Notes: a model not told the origin generated them from the letters alone. Positions 40,725 to 52,480 are shown, counted from the first letter of the stretch. The stretch: 64,000 bases of DNA from Stenotrophomonas acidaminiphila (GCA_002951995.1 CP019797.1:1968501-2032500), one strand, 5' to 3'. Numbers and translations are program-made.

Positions 40725-41675
40725 TCAAAGCAGGCGCGCGCCCGGGCTGTCCAGCGGCGTCACCCAGCTCTGGCTGTCGAAGCCGGCAGCGGCGAAAGCG
40801 GCCCGCACCTCCGCTGCGGCGGCCTGCGCGGCTTCGGCGGTCTCGAACCATGCGAACACGCTGGGGCCGGCGCCGGAAATGCTCGCGCCCATGGCGCCGG
40901 CCGCCAGTGCCGCCTGCTGGGCGGCGGCGAAGCCGGCGATCAGCGGGGCGCGGCGCGGCTCGACCAGCACATCGCGCAGGCCCGCGCGGACCAGCCCGGC
41001 GTCGCCGGCATGGCAACCGGCCAGCACCAGCGCCAGGTTGGTGCTCTGCGCGACGAATTCCCCGAGCGCATAGCTTCCCTGCAGCGCCGCGCGCGCGCGA
41101 CGGGTTTCCAGCTGCGCATCCGGATGCACCAGCAGGCTGTGCCAGTTTGGCGGCACCGGCACCGGCACCAGCCGCTCCAGGGTGGACAGTACCAGTCCGC
41201 CCAGGAACATCGGCCCGAGGTTGTCGCCATGGCGGCTGCCACTGGCCACGGCCTCGCCGTCGAGCGCATGCAGGTACAGCTGGTCCCGGCCCAACGGCGC
41301 ATCCAGCAGCGCATTGGCCGCGACCAGCGCGGCCACGCACGAGGCCGCCGAGCCGCCCATGCCGGAACTGAGCGGGATGCCCTTGTCGATCTCGATCTCG
41401 AACCCGAACGGCAGCGCCAGTGCCTGCCGCAGCGCGATCAGCGCCGCGCCGGCGGTGTTGGCCGCCGCCTGTCTGGGCAGGTCCACGGCGGTGCCGCGGA
41501 TCGCCGCGATGCGGACCTCCGGGGCGTCGATGCGGCGCACCGTCACCGTATCGCCGACACCGGCCACGGCATAGCCGAGCAGGTCGAATCCGACCGCCAC
41601 GTTCGCCACCGAGGCCGGGGCGAAGGCGCGCGCCTCGTCCCGGCCGGCGGCGGACTGCATTGCCTGCCTGCTCAC
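40725..41675 (-). CDS. thrB: Homoserine kinase
   Basis: GHMP kinase of 316 aa: N-terminal [20 protein letters not shown] loop [14 protein letters not shown], and the C-terminal [10 protein letters not shown] glycine-rich motif. The GTG start overlaps the restored thrA stop (GTGA) and has GGAGGGGG upstream. An ATG five codons later (41660) is an alternative start. Confidence 0.94.
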   Translation of the reverse strand: MSRQAMQSAAGRDEARAFAPASVANVAVGFDLLGYAVAGVGDTVTVRRIDAPEVRIAAIRGTAVDLPRQAAANTAGAALIALRQALALPFGFEIEIDKGIPLSSGMGGSAASCVAALVAANALLDAPLGRDQLYLHALDGEAVASGSRHGDNLGPMFLGGLVLSTLERLVPVPVPPNWHSLLVHPDAQLETRRARAALQGSYALGEFVAQSTNLALVLAGCHAGDAGLVRAGLRDVLVEPRRAPLIAGFAAAQQAALAAGAMGASISGAGPSVFAWFETAEAAQAAAAEVRAAFAAAGFDSQSWVTPLDSPGARLL

Positions 41676-44181
41676 AGTCGCGCCCCCTCCCCGCAGCCAC
41701 CCGCAGCACGTCGGCGAACACCCCGGCGGCCGTCACTTCCGGGCCAGCGCCCGGCCCCTGCACCACCAGCGGATTGTCACAGTAGCGGCGGGTGCGGAAC
41801 TGCACCACGTTGTCGGTCAGGCGCAGATTGGCGAAGGCATGATCGCCGGGCAGTTCGACCAGGCCGACCGTGGGCCGCTGCCCGGGCTCGAAACGCGCGA
41901 CATAGCGCAACACATTGCCGCGCCCGCGGGCGTCGGCCAGGCGCTGGTCGAAGCCGGCATCGACCTCGTGCAGGCGCGCCATGAAGGCTTCCACGCCGCC
42001 CTGCTGCAGGTCCGCGGGCACCAGCCCCTCCACCGCCACGTCCTCCAGGCTGAGCGCGTGCCCAGCCTCGCGCGCCAGGATCACCAGCTTGCGCGCCACG
42101 TCCACCCCGGACAGGTCGTCGCGCGGATCCGGCTCGGTGTAGCCCATCGCCCGCGCCTGCGCGACCAGCTGCGAGAACGGCACGCTGCCGTCGTATTTGT
42201 TGAACAGCCAGGCCAGCGTGCCGGAGAAGATGCCGGCGATCGCCGTCACCTCGTCGCCGGTATCGACCAGGTCGCGCAGGGTGGTGATGACCGGCAACCC
42301 GGCCCCCACGGTCGCCTCGTAACGGAAACGCGCGCCGGTGGCGGTGGTCGCCTCGCGGATCGCCTGGTAGCGCGCCAGCGGGCCGGAACCGGCCTGCTTG
42401 TTGGGCGTGACCACGTGGATGCCGGCGGCCAGCCAGCCGGCATAGCGGTCGGCCACGTCCGCGCTGCCGCTGCAGTCGATGACCAGGGTGTGCGGCAGGC
42501 GCGCGGACAGCAGGTGCTCGGTGAAGCGGTCCAGGTCGGCCGGCTCGGCGCTGGCCTCGAACGCGGCCTTCCAGTCGCCCTGCACGCCGCGTGCGTCCAG
42601 CAGCATGCGGTTGCGCGACAGCACCGCGCGCAGGCGCAGGTCAAGCTTTGCCCGCGCCAGCAACTGCGGCTGCGCCAGGTGCAGCTGCTCCAGCAGCGCG
42701 GCGCCGACGTTGCCCGGGCCGATCACCCCGACCGAGAAGGTCTGCGGCGACAACCAGAATCCGGCATGCGCGGCGCGCAGCGCCTTGGTCGCGTCGCCGG
42801 CATCGATGGCCACGGAGATATTGCGCTCCGACGAGCCCTGGGCGATGGCCAGGATATTGACCTGCGCCCGCCCCAGCGCCTCGAACAGGCGCGCGGCCAC
42901 GCCCGGCTGGCCGGCCATGCCGTCGCCCACCGCGGCCAGCACGCTCACGCCCTCGGTCAGCTGCACCCGCTGCACCTGGCCGGCGGCCAGTTCGTGCGAG
43001 AACGCCTGCACCAGCGCATCGCGGGCGCGCGCCGCCTCGGCCTGGCGCACCACGCAGCAGATCGAATGCTCGGACGAGCCCTGCGAGATCATCACCACCG
43101 ACACATGCGCGTTGCGCAGCGCCGCGAACACGCGCTCGGCGGTGCCCGGCACGCCGATCAGGCCGGTGCCCTCGACGTTCAGCACCGCCAGCTCGGGGCT
43201 GAGCGTCAGCCCCTTGATCGGCCCCCTGCCGGCGCTGACCGCGGTGATGCGGGTACCCGGATGCTCGGGGTGGAACGTGTTGCGGATGATGATCGGCAGG
43301 CCGCGCTCGATCGCCGGGGACATGGTCTGCGGGTGTACCACCTTGGCGCCGAAATAGGCCAGCTCGCAGGCCTCGTCGTAGCTCAGCGCCTCCAGCTGCA
43401 CGGCCTCGGGCACCACCCGCGGGTCGGCCGACAGGACGCCGTCCACGTCGGTCCAGATGTGCAGCTCGTCGGCGGCGAACAGCGCGGCGAAGATCGCCCC
43501 GGAAAAATCGCTGCCGTTGCGGCCGAGCGTGGTGATGTTGCCCCGGCGGTCGCGGGCGACGAAGCCGGTGACCACCAGCCGCCGCGCCGGGTGCGCGTCG
43601 CGCCACAGCGCCAGCTTGGCGGCACTGGCCTTCCAGTCCACGTCGACCCCGAGCTCGCCGTGGTCGACCACCAGCACCTCGCGCGCGTCCAGCACGTCGG
43701 CGTCTTCGCCCAGCGCCTGCAGGTGATGGCCGAGCAGGTGCGCCGAGAACACCTCGCCCAGGCCCTGCACGCGGTCCAGCACTTCCCGGGGCAGCTCCCC
43801 GATCACCGCCAACGCGGCCAGGATCTCGCGCAGGCGGTTGAAGCGCGCATCCAGCCACTCGATGGTCGGCCCGGCGTTCTCGGCCAGCAGCGACACCGCC
43901 GCGGCACGGTGACGGGCGCGCAGCTCATGCCAGCGCTCGTCCCAGCCGGCGTCGGCGGCCGCTGCCGACCGCGCCAGGTCGATCAGTGCGTCGGTCACTC
44001 CCTTCATCGCCGACACCACGGCGACCTGCAGGTCCTCGTCGCGCGCCAGCAGCAGCCGCGCCACATGGCGGTAGCGGTCGGCGTCGGCCACCGAGGTGCC
44101 GCCGAATTTATGGACCACGCTGCGGACGACGGCGTCGGTGGCGGGAGCGGGAGCGGGGAGCGGAGCGGCAACTGGCGACAT
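41672..44181 (-). CDS. thrA: Bifunctional aspartokinase / homoserine dehydrogenase, last codons frameshifted in this sequence
   Basis: The N-terminal kinase ([18 protein letters not shown]... and [15 protein letters not shown]) is followed by ACT regulatory repeats ([19 protein letters not shown]). The C-terminal homoserine dehydrogenase shows [27 protein letters not shown] and [10 protein letters not shown]. The C-terminus runs past its normal end because one base is missing in the C runs 41683-41692. With it restored, the protein ends AAGRGARL and the stop overlaps thrB. The total is 836 aa, and the span is 2510 nt. Confidence 0.94.
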
Positions 44182-44213
44182 CGGATGGACCTCGGCTGGA
44201 GGCCCCGACACGC

Positions 44214-44241
44214 ATCAGGATGGGAGCCCCCGCATCCTGAT
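44214..44241 (-). promoter_or_regulatory. Attenuator-like hairpin between thr leader peptide and thrA
   Basis: ATCAGGATG / CATCCTGAT is a perfect 9-bp stem with a 10-nt loop. The wider region also pairs GGCCCCG with CGGGGCC, allowing alternative folds. It begins 29 nt after the leader stop, where an attenuator is expected. No T tract follows, so the switch may not be a classical intrinsic terminator. Confidence 0.6.
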
Positions 44242-44269
44242 CCGGGTGCGGGGCCGTGGTTTTCGGAAA

Positions 44270-44407
44270 TTACGCGAAGACGACGGGCCGCACCGGGCGA
44301 GTGGTGACGGTAATGGTGGTGGTGGTAATGGACAGGCCGCCGCGATCGCCCGGCAGCGCGCCTGCGGGCGGCGGGTCGATGGCGAAGAAGGGCGACGGCA
44401 TGTGCAT
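44270..44407 (-). CDS. thrL: thr operon leader peptide
   Basis: A 45-aa open frame upstream of thrA that contains SITTTTITVTTRP, nine codons in ten of which are Thr, Ile or Val and six of them Thr. This is the hallmark of a threonine/isoleucine attenuation leader, as in E. coli ThrL. The stop TAA lies 88 nt before the thrA ATG, with a hairpin between. An ATG two codons later (44401) is equally possible. No strong ribosome site is seen; a TTGACA at 44439-44444 is a likely -35. Confidence 0.82.
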   Translation of the reverse strand: MHMPSPFFAIDPPPAGALPGDRGGLSITTTTITVTTRPVRPVVFA

Positions 44408-44694
44408 GCGACCAAGAGGACACCAGCGATGAATGCGCTGTCAAGTGCTGCGATGCAAAACACCACTTGCAAGGATCGTCGGCGAACACGCATGCATCGG
44501 TTGCAAATGTCATCAACGCCGATCATCGGCCATCAGGCCCGCAAGCACCGGCAAAAGCCGCACCCGGACACCGGAGTGACCGCAGCGGCCCTGCCCTGCG
44601 ACGGGTGCACGGCTGCGCCCGGGTGGCACCTCCGCCGGCACGGCGCCCGCCGGATCTGCGCGGAACGCGCACCTGCGCCCGGGTCGTGGCGCCG

Positions 44695-45626
44695 TCAGTG
44701 CTGTGCCAGCGCCTCGGCCGCGGGCCGGTGCGCGGCCGCGGCCAGCACCACGCCGGCCAGGAGGCAGCCGGCGGCCAGCAGCTCCAGCGGCAACGGCCAG
44801 CGCTGCTGCCAGAGAAAGCCGTAAAGCAGGCCGAACAGCGTCTCGAACACGATCATCTGCCCGCCCAGGCTGAGCGGCAGCGCACGACTGGCGCGGTTCC
44901 AGCAGGCATTGCCAAGGATCGAGGCCAGCACCGCCACCGCCGCGGCAACCAGCCAGAACAGGCCCCACTCGGCGGCCGGACGGCCCTGCCCGCCCCGGCG
45001 AATGCCAGCGGCGCCACCAGCAGGGCCAACGCGCCGGTGGCCACCCCGGTCAACAACGACCAGTCATGCCCGGACACCTCCGGGCAGCGTGCTAGCCAGC
45101 GCGCATTGCCGACCGAATACACCGTCCACGACAGCAGCGCGCCCACCGCGCACAGCAGGCCGACCAGGCGCCGCCCGGTACTGGCATGCACGTGCGAGGA
45201 CGCCATCGCTGCCCAGCCCATCAGCACCACCCCGGCCACGCACAGCGCCAGCGCCGGGGCCAGCTTCGACAGTGGCACCGCGCCCGGTTCGCGCGCGGCG
45301 GTGACCGCCACCAGCACCGGCACCATGCCCACGATCAGCGATGCCGCCGCGCCACCGCTCCACTGCACCGAAACCGACAGCAGCACGTAATACAGCAGGT
45401 TGCCCAGCAGGCTGAGCCAGGCCAGCGCGGTCCATTCGGTACGCCCGATGCGCGAACGCAGGGCCGGCCAGCGCGGCACCAGCAACAGCAGCGCCAGGGC
45501 GCCGTAGACCAGGTAGCGCGCGGCCGCGAGCTGCAGCGGCGCGAACCCGGACAGCACCGCCGGGGCCAGGAACACCACGCCCCACAGCGCCCCGGAAGCC
45601 ACGCCGTTGGCGATCCCGACACTCAT
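44695..45626 (-). CDS. EamA/DMT family transporter, frameshifted in this sequence
   Basis: Ten-helix drug/metabolite type exporter: MSVGIANGVASGALWGVVFLAPAV at the start (given in part), GGAAASLIVGMVPVLVAV in the middle. The second EamA repeat is broken at the C runs 44989-44996. Restoring one base reads AAEWGLFWLVAAAVAVLASIL and on to the C-terminus PAAEALAQH. The protein is then 310 aa; the span is 932 nt. The gene follows the AraC regulator by 83 nt on the same strand, so the regulator may control it. A GTG at 45638 is an alternative start. Confidence 0.84.
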
Positions 45627-45709
45627 CGAACGATTCACGCCTGCCGCACCCTTGCCCTGGAGAACGGCGCGCAGTGTAGGCACCGCGGCGGGCCGCGTCT
45701 TGACCCGGA

Positions 45710-46411
45710 CTACTGCCGGGCCCGCCATTGCCGTGGGGTGCGCCCGCTCTCGCGACGCAGCGCACGGGTGAACGCACTGTGCTCCGAGTAACCGGCGCGC
45801 TGGGCGATGTCGCTGATGCTGGCGTCGCTGCACAGCAGTTGCCGCCTGGCCCAGCGCAGCCGCGCGGCGCTGACCCAGGCCAGCGGCGGCAGCCCGAACT
45901 CGCGCACGAACAGCGCGTGCAGGCGGCTGCAACCGACCCCGGCCAGGGCCGCCATGCGCGCCACCGACCAGTCCAGCCCCGGCGCGGCCACCACCGCGCC
46001 GCACACGCCCTGCAGCCGCGCGCCACTGCCGGCCGGGGCGAAATGCCGCAGCAGGTGCGGCAGCGGGTCGCCCAGGGCGCGGCTGCCAGGCAATCCCTGC
46101 AGGCGCTGACGCATGGCCGCCGGCAGCGCCAGCCAGGGGCGGCGGTACAGGTGTTCGAGCGTGTCGTCGTCGAGCACCCCGGGGGCGCAATCGACGACCA
46201 GGCAGCAGTTGTCGCCGAGCACGTCCAGGTCGTGGGCCTGCCCGGGCGCGACGAAGGCGCCCAGCAAACGGTCCAGGTGGCCACCGGCGCCTCCTACTTC
46301 GAACGGCAGCTCGCCGCGCACCGGCAACACCCACTGCGCATGGTCGTGGCATTCCAGCCCGGTGGGCCGGAGATAGCGACGCAGGTGGGGGGTGCTGGCG
46401 CTGGCGGACAT
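45710..46411 (-). CDS. AraC family transcriptional regulator
   Basis: A 233-aa regulator with an N-terminal cupin-like sensor half and a C-terminal double [27 protein letters not shown] and [33 protein letters not shown] (residues ~155-230, given in parts), the AraC signature. The start MSASAST is preferred over an ATG 11 codons upstream. It lies upstream of an EamA exporter gene, a common regulator-exporter pair. Confidence 0.88.
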   Translation of the reverse strand: MSASASTPHLRRYLRPTGLECHDHAQWVLPVRGELPFEVGGAGGHLDRLLGAFVAPGQAHDLDVLGDNCCLVVDCAPGVLDDDTLEHLYRRPWLALPAAMRQRLQGLPGSRALGDPLPHLLRHFAPAGSGARLQGVCGAVVAAPGLDWSVARMAALAGVGCSRLHALFVREFGLPPLAWVSAARLRWARRQLLCSDASISDIAQRAGYSEHSAFTRALRRESGRTPRQWRARQ

Positions 46412-46463
46412 GCGGGCGGTCTGCGCAGGGAGCGCCGCGGGCATCGCGCGGCAGGCGGATCAA

Positions 46464-46540
46464 TGGCGGCCCCGACACGATTCGAACGTGCGACCTGTCC
46501 CTTAGGAGGGGACCGCTCTATCCAGCTGAGCTACGGGGCC
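46464..46540 (-). tRNA. tRNA-Arg (anticodon CCT)
   Basis: 77-nt cloverleaf on the minus strand. The acceptor GGCCCCG pairs with CGGGGCC, the D-arm is GCTCAGCTGGATAGAGC, the anticodon stem-loop GTCCC-CTCCTAA-GGGAC has anticodon CCT, and the T-arm has TTCGAAT. The discriminator G is followed by an encoded CCA (46464-46466). Confidence 0.97.
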
Positions 46541-46690
46541 TGCGGACGCGTATTGTGGCATGCCGCCCCCGCATCCGGCATCCACCCGGGCCAAGAAGCG
46601 TGCGCGGCTCTGCTAAAATCGCCGTTCTGCACGCCGCACCCCACCGTCGCCAGCGGCTGCGCCCCCAACGCAAAGCAATCAGGAGATTTC

Positions 46691-48223
46691 ATGTCCTTCG
46701 AAATGCTCAAGGCGCTCGGCCTCGAGGCTTCCAACGCTGGCACCTACCTGGGCAATGGCCAGTGGTCAGCGGCCACCGGCGCGGGCGTGCTCTCGCCGCG
46801 CAACCCGACCACCGGTGAAGTCATCGCCCAGGTGCAGGCCACCACCGAAGCCGATTACGAGACCGTGATCGCCCGCGCGCAGGAAGCCTTCAAGGCGTGG
46901 CGCACCACCCCGGCCCCGCGCCGTGGCGAGGCCGTGCGCCTGTGCGGCGAGGCACTGCGCAGGCACAAGGACGCGCTGGGTTCGCTGGTCGCCCTGGAAA
47001 TGGGCAAGTCCAAGCCGGAGGGCGACGGCGAAGTGCAGGAGATGATCGACATCGCCGACTTCGCGCTGGGCCAGAGCCGCATGCTGTACGGCTACACCAT
47101 GCACTCCGAGCGCCCGGGCCACCGCATGTACGAGCAGTACCACCCGCTGGGCCTGGTCGGCATCATCTCGGCGTTCAATTTCCCGGTCGCGGTGTGGGCC
47201 TGGAACGCGTTCCTGGCCGCGATCTGCGGCGACGTCTGCATCTGGAAGCCGTCCAACAAGACCCCGCTGACCGCCATCGCCACGATGAGGATCTGCAACG
47301 AGGCGCTCAAGGAAGGCGGCTTCCCGGACATCTTCTTCCTGATCAACGATGCCGGCACCGCGCTGTCGGAGAAGCTGGTGGACGACAAGCGCGTGCCGCT
47401 GATCTCCTTCACCGGTTCCACCCAGATCGGGCGCATCGTCAATGAGCGCGTCGCCCATCGCCTGGGCCGCTGCCTGCTGGAACTGGGCGGCAACAACGCC
47501 ATCATCCTGGACGAGACCGCCGACCTGAAGCTGGCCGTGCCGGGCATCGTGTTCGGCGCCGTCGGCACCGCCGGCCAGCGCTGCACCACCACCCGCCGCC
47601 TGATCGTGCACGAATCGATCTACGACAACGTGCTGGCCACCCTGGTCAAGGCGTACAAGCAGGTGGAAGGCAAGATCGGCGACCCGACCGACCCGGCCAA
47701 CCTGATGGGCCCGCTGAACAGCCCCGAGGCCGTGCAGCAGTTCCTGGCCTCGATCGAGAAGGCCAAGGCCGCCGGCGGCACCGTGGAGACCGGCGGCACC
47801 GCCATCGACCGTCCGGGCAACTTCGTGCTGCCGGCGATCGTCACCGGCCTGAAGAACAGCGACCAGATCGTCCAGCACGAGACCTTCGCGCCGATCCTGT
47901 ACGTGATGAAGTACACGACCCTGGACGAGGCCATCGACATGCAGAACGGCGTGCCGCAGGGCCTGTCCTCGTCGATCTTCACCACCAACCTGAAGTCGGC
48001 CGAGAAGTTCCTGTCCGCGGCCGGCAGCGACTGCGGCATCGCCAACGTCAACATCGGCACCTCCGGCGCCGAGATCGGTGGCGCGTTCGGCGGCGAGAAG
48101 GAAACCGGTGGTGGCCGCGAGTCCGGTTCGGACGCGTGGAAGGTCTACATGCGCCGCCAGACCAACACCATCAACTACTCCGACTCGCTGCCGCTGGCCC
48201 AGGGCATCAAGTTCGACCTGTGA
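46691..48223 (+). CDS. amaB: Aldehyde dehydrogenase, probable L-piperidine-6-carboxylate / alpha-aminoadipate semialdehyde dehydrogenase
   Basis: A 510-aa ALDH7-type enzyme. It carries [11 protein letters not shown], the glutamate in [10 protein letters not shown], the catalytic Cys in [12 protein letters not shown], and a C-terminal [18 protein letters not shown] (the ALDH7 substrate-binding end). Family members oxidise the lysine breakdown product, so lysine catabolism is the probable role. AGGAG lies 5 nt upstream of the ATG. A GC hairpin (48251-48278) follows the gene. Confidence 0.88.
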   Translation: MSFEMLKALGLEASNAGTYLGNGQWSAATGAGVLSPRNPTTGEVIAQVQATTEADYETVIARAQEAFKAWRTTPAPRRGEAVRLCGEALRRHKDALGSLVALEMGKSKPEGDGEVQEMIDIADFALGQSRMLYGYTMHSERPGHRMYEQYHPLGLVGIISAFNFPVAVWAWNAFLAAICGDVCIWKPSNKTPLTAIATMRICNEALKEGGFPDIFFLINDAGTALSEKLVDDKRVPLISFTGSTQIGRIVNERVAHRLGRCLLELGGNNAIILDETADLKLAVPGIVFGAVGTAGQRCTTTRRLIVHESIYDNVLATLVKAYKQVEGKIGDPTDPANLMGPLNSPEAVQQFLASIEKAKAAGGTVETGGTAIDRPGNFVLPAIVTGLKNSDQIVQHETFAPILYVMKYTTLDEAIDMQNGVPQGLSSSIFTTNLKSAEKFLSAAGSDCGIANVNIGTSGAEIGGAFGGEKETGGGRESGSDAWKVYMRRQTNTINYSDSLPLAQGIKFDL

Positions 48224-48250
48224 TGGCGTCGGCCTTCGCCTGCTGACGAC

Positions 48251-48278
48251 GGCGCCGCGGCGGCATGGCCGCGGCGCC
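48251..48278 (+). terminator. Hairpin after the aldehyde dehydrogenase
   Basis: A perfect 10-bp stem GGCGCCGCGG / CCGCGGCGCC with an 8-nt loop, 27 nt after the stop. No T tract follows, so intrinsic termination is uncertain. Confidence 0.5.
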
Positions 48279-48421
48279 TGGTACTGCCGGTAGCGGAACC
48301 AGGCTGGTGCCGCGCCGGATCGGGGCGGCAGACGGCAGCACAAAGGCAACGGCGGGCCGCCCGCCGCTGCTTCCCTCTTCCACCGGGAGAGCGACCCCAA
48401 CCCCAGCAATGGAGTCCAACC

Positions 48422-48709
48422 ATGAGCATTCCCGCACCACGACAGACCAGCAGCTATGCCGTGATCGCCCTGGTCGCCGGCATCCTCGGCTGGACCCTGC
48501 TGCCGCTCCTGGGCAGCCTCGGCGGCATCATCTTCGGCCACATGGCGCGCGGCGAGATCCGCCGCAGCAACGGCCAACTCGACGGTGACGGCCTGGCCAT
48601 CACCGGTCTGGTGCTGGGCTGGGCGTCGGTGGCGCTGTGGGTAATCGCCATCCTCGCCTTCATCCTGTTCTTCGGCGGTCTGGCCTGGCTGGCCACGCTG
48701 AACGCCTGA
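48422..48709 (+). CDS. DUF4190 small membrane protein
   Basis: A 95-aa protein with two transmembrane segments (residues ~12-35 and ~60-90). It has the DUF4190 pattern: AVIALVAGILGW, GIIFGHMARGEIRRSNGQLDGDGLAITGLVLGW. Function unknown. It precedes the methyltransferase by 7 nt and may be cotranscribed with it. Confidence 0.8.
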   Translation: MSIPAPRQTSSYAVIALVAGILGWTLLPLLGSLGGIIFGHMARGEIRRSNGQLDGDGLAITGLVLGWASVALWVIAILAFILFFGGLAWLATLNA

Positions 48710-48716
48710 GGCGGGC

Positions 48717-49487
48717 GTGCAGCCGAACGATCCAACCGCGCGTTTCAGCAGCCGGGTGGCCGATTACGTCCGCTACCGCCCCGGCTACCCGCCGGCGCTG
48801 CTGGACTGGTTGCATCGCGACATCGGCGTCCCGGCCACCACGCCGGTCGCCGACATCGGTGCCGGCACCGGCATCTCCACCCGCCTGCTGCTCGACGCCG
48901 GCCACCCGGTAATCGCGGTCGAACCCAATACCGCGATGCGCATGGCCGCCGAGCACTGGCTGGCCGCCGATCATCCGCAGCTGACCTTCGTGGCCGGCAC
49001 CGCCGAAGCGACCACGCTGGCCGACGCCAGCGTCGGCCTGGTCAGCGCCGCCCAGGCGTTCCACTGGTTCGACACCGACGCGCTGCGGCCGGAATGGCGC
49101 CGCATCCTGCGCCCGGGCGGCATGGCGCTGGTGTACTGGAACTCGCGCCTGCTCGACGCCTCTCCCTTCCTGTCCGGTTATGAGCAGTTGCTGCTCGACT
49201 ACGGCACCGACTACGACGCGGTAGCCGAACGCTACCCGGACGACGCCACCATGCGCGGATGGTTCGGCCGCGGCCTGCGCGGCCAGCTGCAGCTGCCCAA
49301 CACGCAACACCTGGACTTCGACGGCCTGCGCGGCCGCCTGCTGTCCTCCTCCTATGCACCGCAGGCCGGCCATCCGCGCCACGAGCCGATGCTGCACGCC
49401 CTGCGCGCCCTGTTCGACACCCATGCGGTGGACGGACGGGTCGCCTTCGAATACCGAACCCGTGCCTTCGTCGGCACGCTGGACTGA
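48717..49487 (+). CDS. Class I SAM-dependent methyltransferase
   Basis: A 256-aa methyltransferase with motif [20 protein letters not shown] (residues ~36-54), E-containing IAVEPN, and motif around AAQAFHWFD. The type resembles small-molecule methyltransferases of the Methyltransf_11 group. The substrate is unknown. Starts at GTG, 7 nt after the DUF4190 stop; pyrD follows 5 nt after its end. Confidence 0.86.
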   Translation: MQPNDPTARFSSRVADYVRYRPGYPPALLDWLHRDIGVPATTPVADIGAGTGISTRLLLDAGHPVIAVEPNTAMRMAAEHWLAADHPQLTFVAGTAEATTLADASVGLVSAAQAFHWFDTDALRPEWRRILRPGGMALVYWNSRLLDASPFLSGYEQLLLDYGTDYDAVAERYPDDATMRGWFGRGLRGQLQLPNTQHLDFDGLRGRLLSSSYAPQAGHPRHEPMLHALRALFDTHAVDGRVAFEYRTRAFVGTLD

Positions 49488-49492
49488 ACCCC

Positions 49493-50548
49493 ATGTATCC
49501 GCTCGTACGCCCCTTCCTGTTCGCCTTCGACGCCGAGCGCGCCCATGGCCTGGCGCTGTCCGCGCTGGAGCTGGCGTGGCGCACCGGCACCACGCCGCTG
49601 CTCGCGGCGCGGCCGGCGCCGATGCCGACCACGGTGTTCGGCCTGGACTTCCCCAACCCGGTGGGGCTGGCCGCCGGCCTGGACAAGAACGGCGAGCATA
49701 TCGACGCGCTGTTCGGCCTGGGCTTCGGTTTCGTCGAGATCGGCACCGTCACCCCGCGGCCGCAGGCAGGCAACCCGAAGCCGCGGCTGTTCCGACTGCC
49801 GCAGCACGCGGCCATCATCAACCGCATGGGCTTCAACAATGCCGGCGTCGACGCGCTGGTGCGCAACGTCGAGCGCAGCAGCCAGCGCACCGGGCCGCTG
49901 GGCATCAACATCGGCAAGAACAAGGACACGCCCAACGAGGACGCGCTGTCCGACTACCTGGTGTGCCTGGAGAAGGTGTACCCGCTGGCCGACTACGTCA
50001 CCGTCAACATCTCCTCGCCCAACACCGCCGGCCTGCGCGAGCTGCAGGAAGAGCAGGCGCTGCGACGGCTGGTCGGCGGCCTGCGCGACGCGCAGGAACG
50101 TCTGGCGTCCCAGCACGGCCGGCGCGTGCCGATGCTGGTCAAGGTGGCGCCGGACCTGAGCGACCGCGACATCGAAGCCGCCGCCCGGGTGCTGAGCGAG
50201 CTGGAAGTGGACGGCGTGATCGCCACCAACACCACCATCGGCCGCGAAGGCGTGGAGCATGACCGGCGCGCGGCCGAGACCGGCGGCCTGTCCGGCGCGC
50301 CGCTGCTGGGGCAGTCCACCCTGGTACTGCGCCGGCTGCGCGCGCGCCTGCCCGAGCGCATCCCGCTGATCGGCGTGGGCGGCATCCAGTCCGGTGCCGA
50401 CGCGGTGGCCAAGATGTCCGCCGGCGCGACCCTGGTGCAGTGCTACAGCGGCCTGATCTTCCGCGGCCCGGCACTGATCGGCGAGTGCGTCGATGCCATC
50501 CGCCGCCGCCGCGAGGCACCTTCCCGAGGCGCCGTCGCCCCGCTATGA
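49493..50548 (+). CDS. pyrD: Dihydroorotate dehydrogenase (quinone), class 2
   Basis: Membrane-associated FMN enzyme of pyrimidine synthesis, 351 aa. Sequence blocks: [31 protein letters not shown] (residues ~61-91, given in part), [23 protein letters not shown] with the catalytic Ser, and [14 protein letters not shown]. The N-terminal amphipathic helix is that of class 2 enzymes. It overlaps murB by ATGA. Confidence 0.96.
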   Translation: MYPLVRPFLFAFDAERAHGLALSALELAWRTGTTPLLAARPAPMPTTVFGLDFPNPVGLAAGLDKNGEHIDALFGLGFGFVEIGTVTPRPQAGNPKPRLFRLPQHAAIINRMGFNNAGVDALVRNVERSSQRTGPLGINIGKNKDTPNEDALSDYLVCLEKVYPLADYVTVNISSPNTAGLRELQEEQALRRLVGGLRDAQERLASQHGRRVPMLVKVAPDLSDRDIEAAARVLSELEVDGVIATNTTIGREGVEHDRRAAETGGLSGAPLLGQSTLVLRRLRARLPERIPLIGVGGIQSGADAVAKMSAGATLVQCYSGLIFRGPALIGECVDAIRRRREAPSRGAVAPL

Positions 50549-51584
50549 CAACCGCTGCACCCTGGTCGCTGACCACAGACGCCCCGCTGCGATCCCTCAA
50601 TACCTTCCATGTCGCTGCCCGCGCGCCACGGCTGCTGCGCGTGCACGATACGGCCGCGCTGCCCGAGGCCCTGGCCGCGGTGGCGCCATCGCCGCTGCTG
50701 GTGCTGGGCAGCGGCAGCAACGTGCTGCTCGCCGCCGACCCGCAAGGCACCGTGCTGTGCTTCGACAACCGCGACATCGCGATCCTCGAGCACCGCGCCG
50801 ACCATGCCGTGGTCCGCGCCGGGGCCGGCGTGGTCTGGCACGACCTGGTGATGTGGTCGCTGGCCGAAGGCCTGTCCGGGCTGGAGAACCTGGCGCTGAT
50901 TCCAGGCACCGTCGGCGCCGCGCCGATCCAGAACATCGGCGCCTACGGCGCCCAGGTCGGGGAGTTCATCCAGTTGGTCGAGGCCTGGGACACCGTGCGG
51001 CACGAATGGGTGCAGCTGGACCAGGCGGCCTGCCGCTTCGGCTACCGCGACAGCCTGTTCAAGCACGAGGCCGACCGTTACCTGATCACCGCGGTGCAGT
51101 TCCGGCTGCCGCTGCTGCACGAACTGCGCCTGGACTACGCTGGCATCCGCGAAGAACTGCGGGCCATGGCCGTGGAACTGCCGGTGGCCGCCGACGTCGC
51201 CAACGCGGTCATCGCCATCCGCCGCCGCAAGCTGCCCGACCCGGACGTGCTCGGCAATGCCGGCAGCTTCTTCAAGAACCCGATCCTGCCGCGCGAGCAG
51301 GCCGAACTGCTCTCACACCAGCACCCGGCGCTGCCGGTGTTCCCGGGGAGGACGAAGGCCACCGCAAGCTGTCGGCGGCGTGGATGATCCAGGCCTGCGG
51401 CTGGAAGGGACGGCGCGAGGGCGATGCCGGCGTTTCGCCCAACCACGCACTGGTGCTGGTCAACCATGGCAACGCCAGTGGCGCCGAACTGCTGGCCTTC
51501 GCCCGCCGCATCTCCGCTTCGGTACTGGAGACTTTCGGCGTGCCGATCGAGCCCGAACCGCGGCTGGTCGGCGCGCGCTGGTGA
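50545..51584 (+). CDS. murB: UDP-N-acetylenolpyruvoylglucosamine reductase, frameshifted in this sequence
   Basis: FAD enzyme of peptidoglycan synthesis. The first 268 residues carry [46 protein letters not shown] and NAGSFFKNP. The frame then breaks at the G run 51345-51348. The C-terminal [15 protein letters not shown] and [14 protein letters not shown], including the catalytic part, are in another frame. One added G gives [11 protein letters not shown] and a 346-aa protein; the span is 1040 nt. The gene is normally essential, which argues for a sequencing indel. Confidence 0.93.
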
Positions 51585-52480
51585 ACGCCGTCGCGGCCGC
51601 CCCCGGCCCTGCCCCGCTGCGCGCGGCGCTGCTGATGTTCGGCAGCGCCATGGCCTTCGGCCTGATGGCCATCGCCATCCGCCTGGCGACGGCCCACGTG
51701 CCCACCCAGGAAGTGGCGTTCTTCCGCAACGCCTTCGGCCTGCTCGCGCTGCTGCCGGTGCTGCTGCGCCCGGGCCACGCGCCGCTGCGCACCCGGCAAC
51801 TGCCGCGCTACCTGCTGCGCAGCGCGATCGGCCTGGCGTCGATGCTGTGCGGCTTCTGGGCACTGGGCCACCTGCCGCTGTCGCAGGCGGTCTCGCTGTC
51901 CTATTCGACGCCGTTGTTCGTGACCATCGCCGCGGTACTGTGGCTGGGCGAAACCGTGCGCGTGCGCCGCTGGGCGGCGGTGATCGCTGGCTTCATCGGC
52001 GTGCTGGTGATCGTGCGTCCCGGCGCGCATGGCTTCCAGGCCGGCAGCCTGGTCGCGGTGTCGGCGGCCATGCTCAGCGCGCTGGTATCGATCCAGATCA
52101 AGCAGCTCACCCGCATCGACGGCCCGGATACGGTGGTGTTCTACACCTATGTGTTCTGGGTGCCGCTGTCGCTGCTGCCGGCGCTGTTCGTGTGGACCTG
52201 GCCGACCGGCATCGCCTGGCTGTGGCTGCTCGCCACCGGCATCCTCGGCACCATCGGGCAGTTGCTGTGGACGCGCGCGCTGCGGCTGGGCGAAGTCTCG
52301 GCACTGACCCCGATCAGCTTCACCCAGCTGCCGCTGGTGGTACTGCTGGGCTGGCTGCTGTTCGGCGAAACCCTGGACCACTGGACCCTGCTCGGCGCGG
52401 CGATCATCCTCGCCGCCAACGCCTACATCGCCCACCGCGAAGCGGTGCTGGCGCGCCAACGGCGCAAGCTGGCGCCCTGA
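51581..52480 (+). CDS. EamA/DMT family transporter
   Basis: A 299-aa protein with ten hydrophobic segments and two EamA repeats (e.g. [34 protein letters not shown] at the end of the first and [17 protein letters not shown] at the end of the second). Substrate unknown. The GTG start overlaps the murB stop (GTGA), so pyrD-murB-eamA is one coupled unit. A palindrome GGCCGCCTC/GAGGCGGCC follows at 52483-52501. Confidence 0.88.
   Translation: MNAVAAAPGPAPLRAALLMFGSAMAFGLMAIAIRLATAHVPTQEVAFFRNAFGLLALLPVLLRPGHAPLRTRQLPRYLLRSAIGLASMLCGFWALGHLPLSQAVSLSYSTPLFVTIAAVLWLGETVRVRRWAAVIAGFIGVLVIVRPGAHGFQAGSLVAVSAAMLSALVSIQIKQLTRIDGPDTVVFYTYVFWVPLSLLPALFVWTWPTGIAWLWLLATGILGTIGQLLWTRALRLGEVSALTPISFTQLPLVVLLGWLLFGETLDHWTLLGAAIILAANAYIAHREAVLARQRRKLAP

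Noticed and set aside
44407..44450. A complete sigma-70 promoter for thrL
   Set aside because: TTGACA is present at 44439-44444, but no acceptable -10 at 16-18 nt; I report only the -35-like box.
46464..46540. tRNA-Arg as island attachment site
   Set aside because: Complete tRNA, with ordinary chromosomal genes on both sides and no duplicated 3' end; the island edge is at the guaA fragment 6 kb away.
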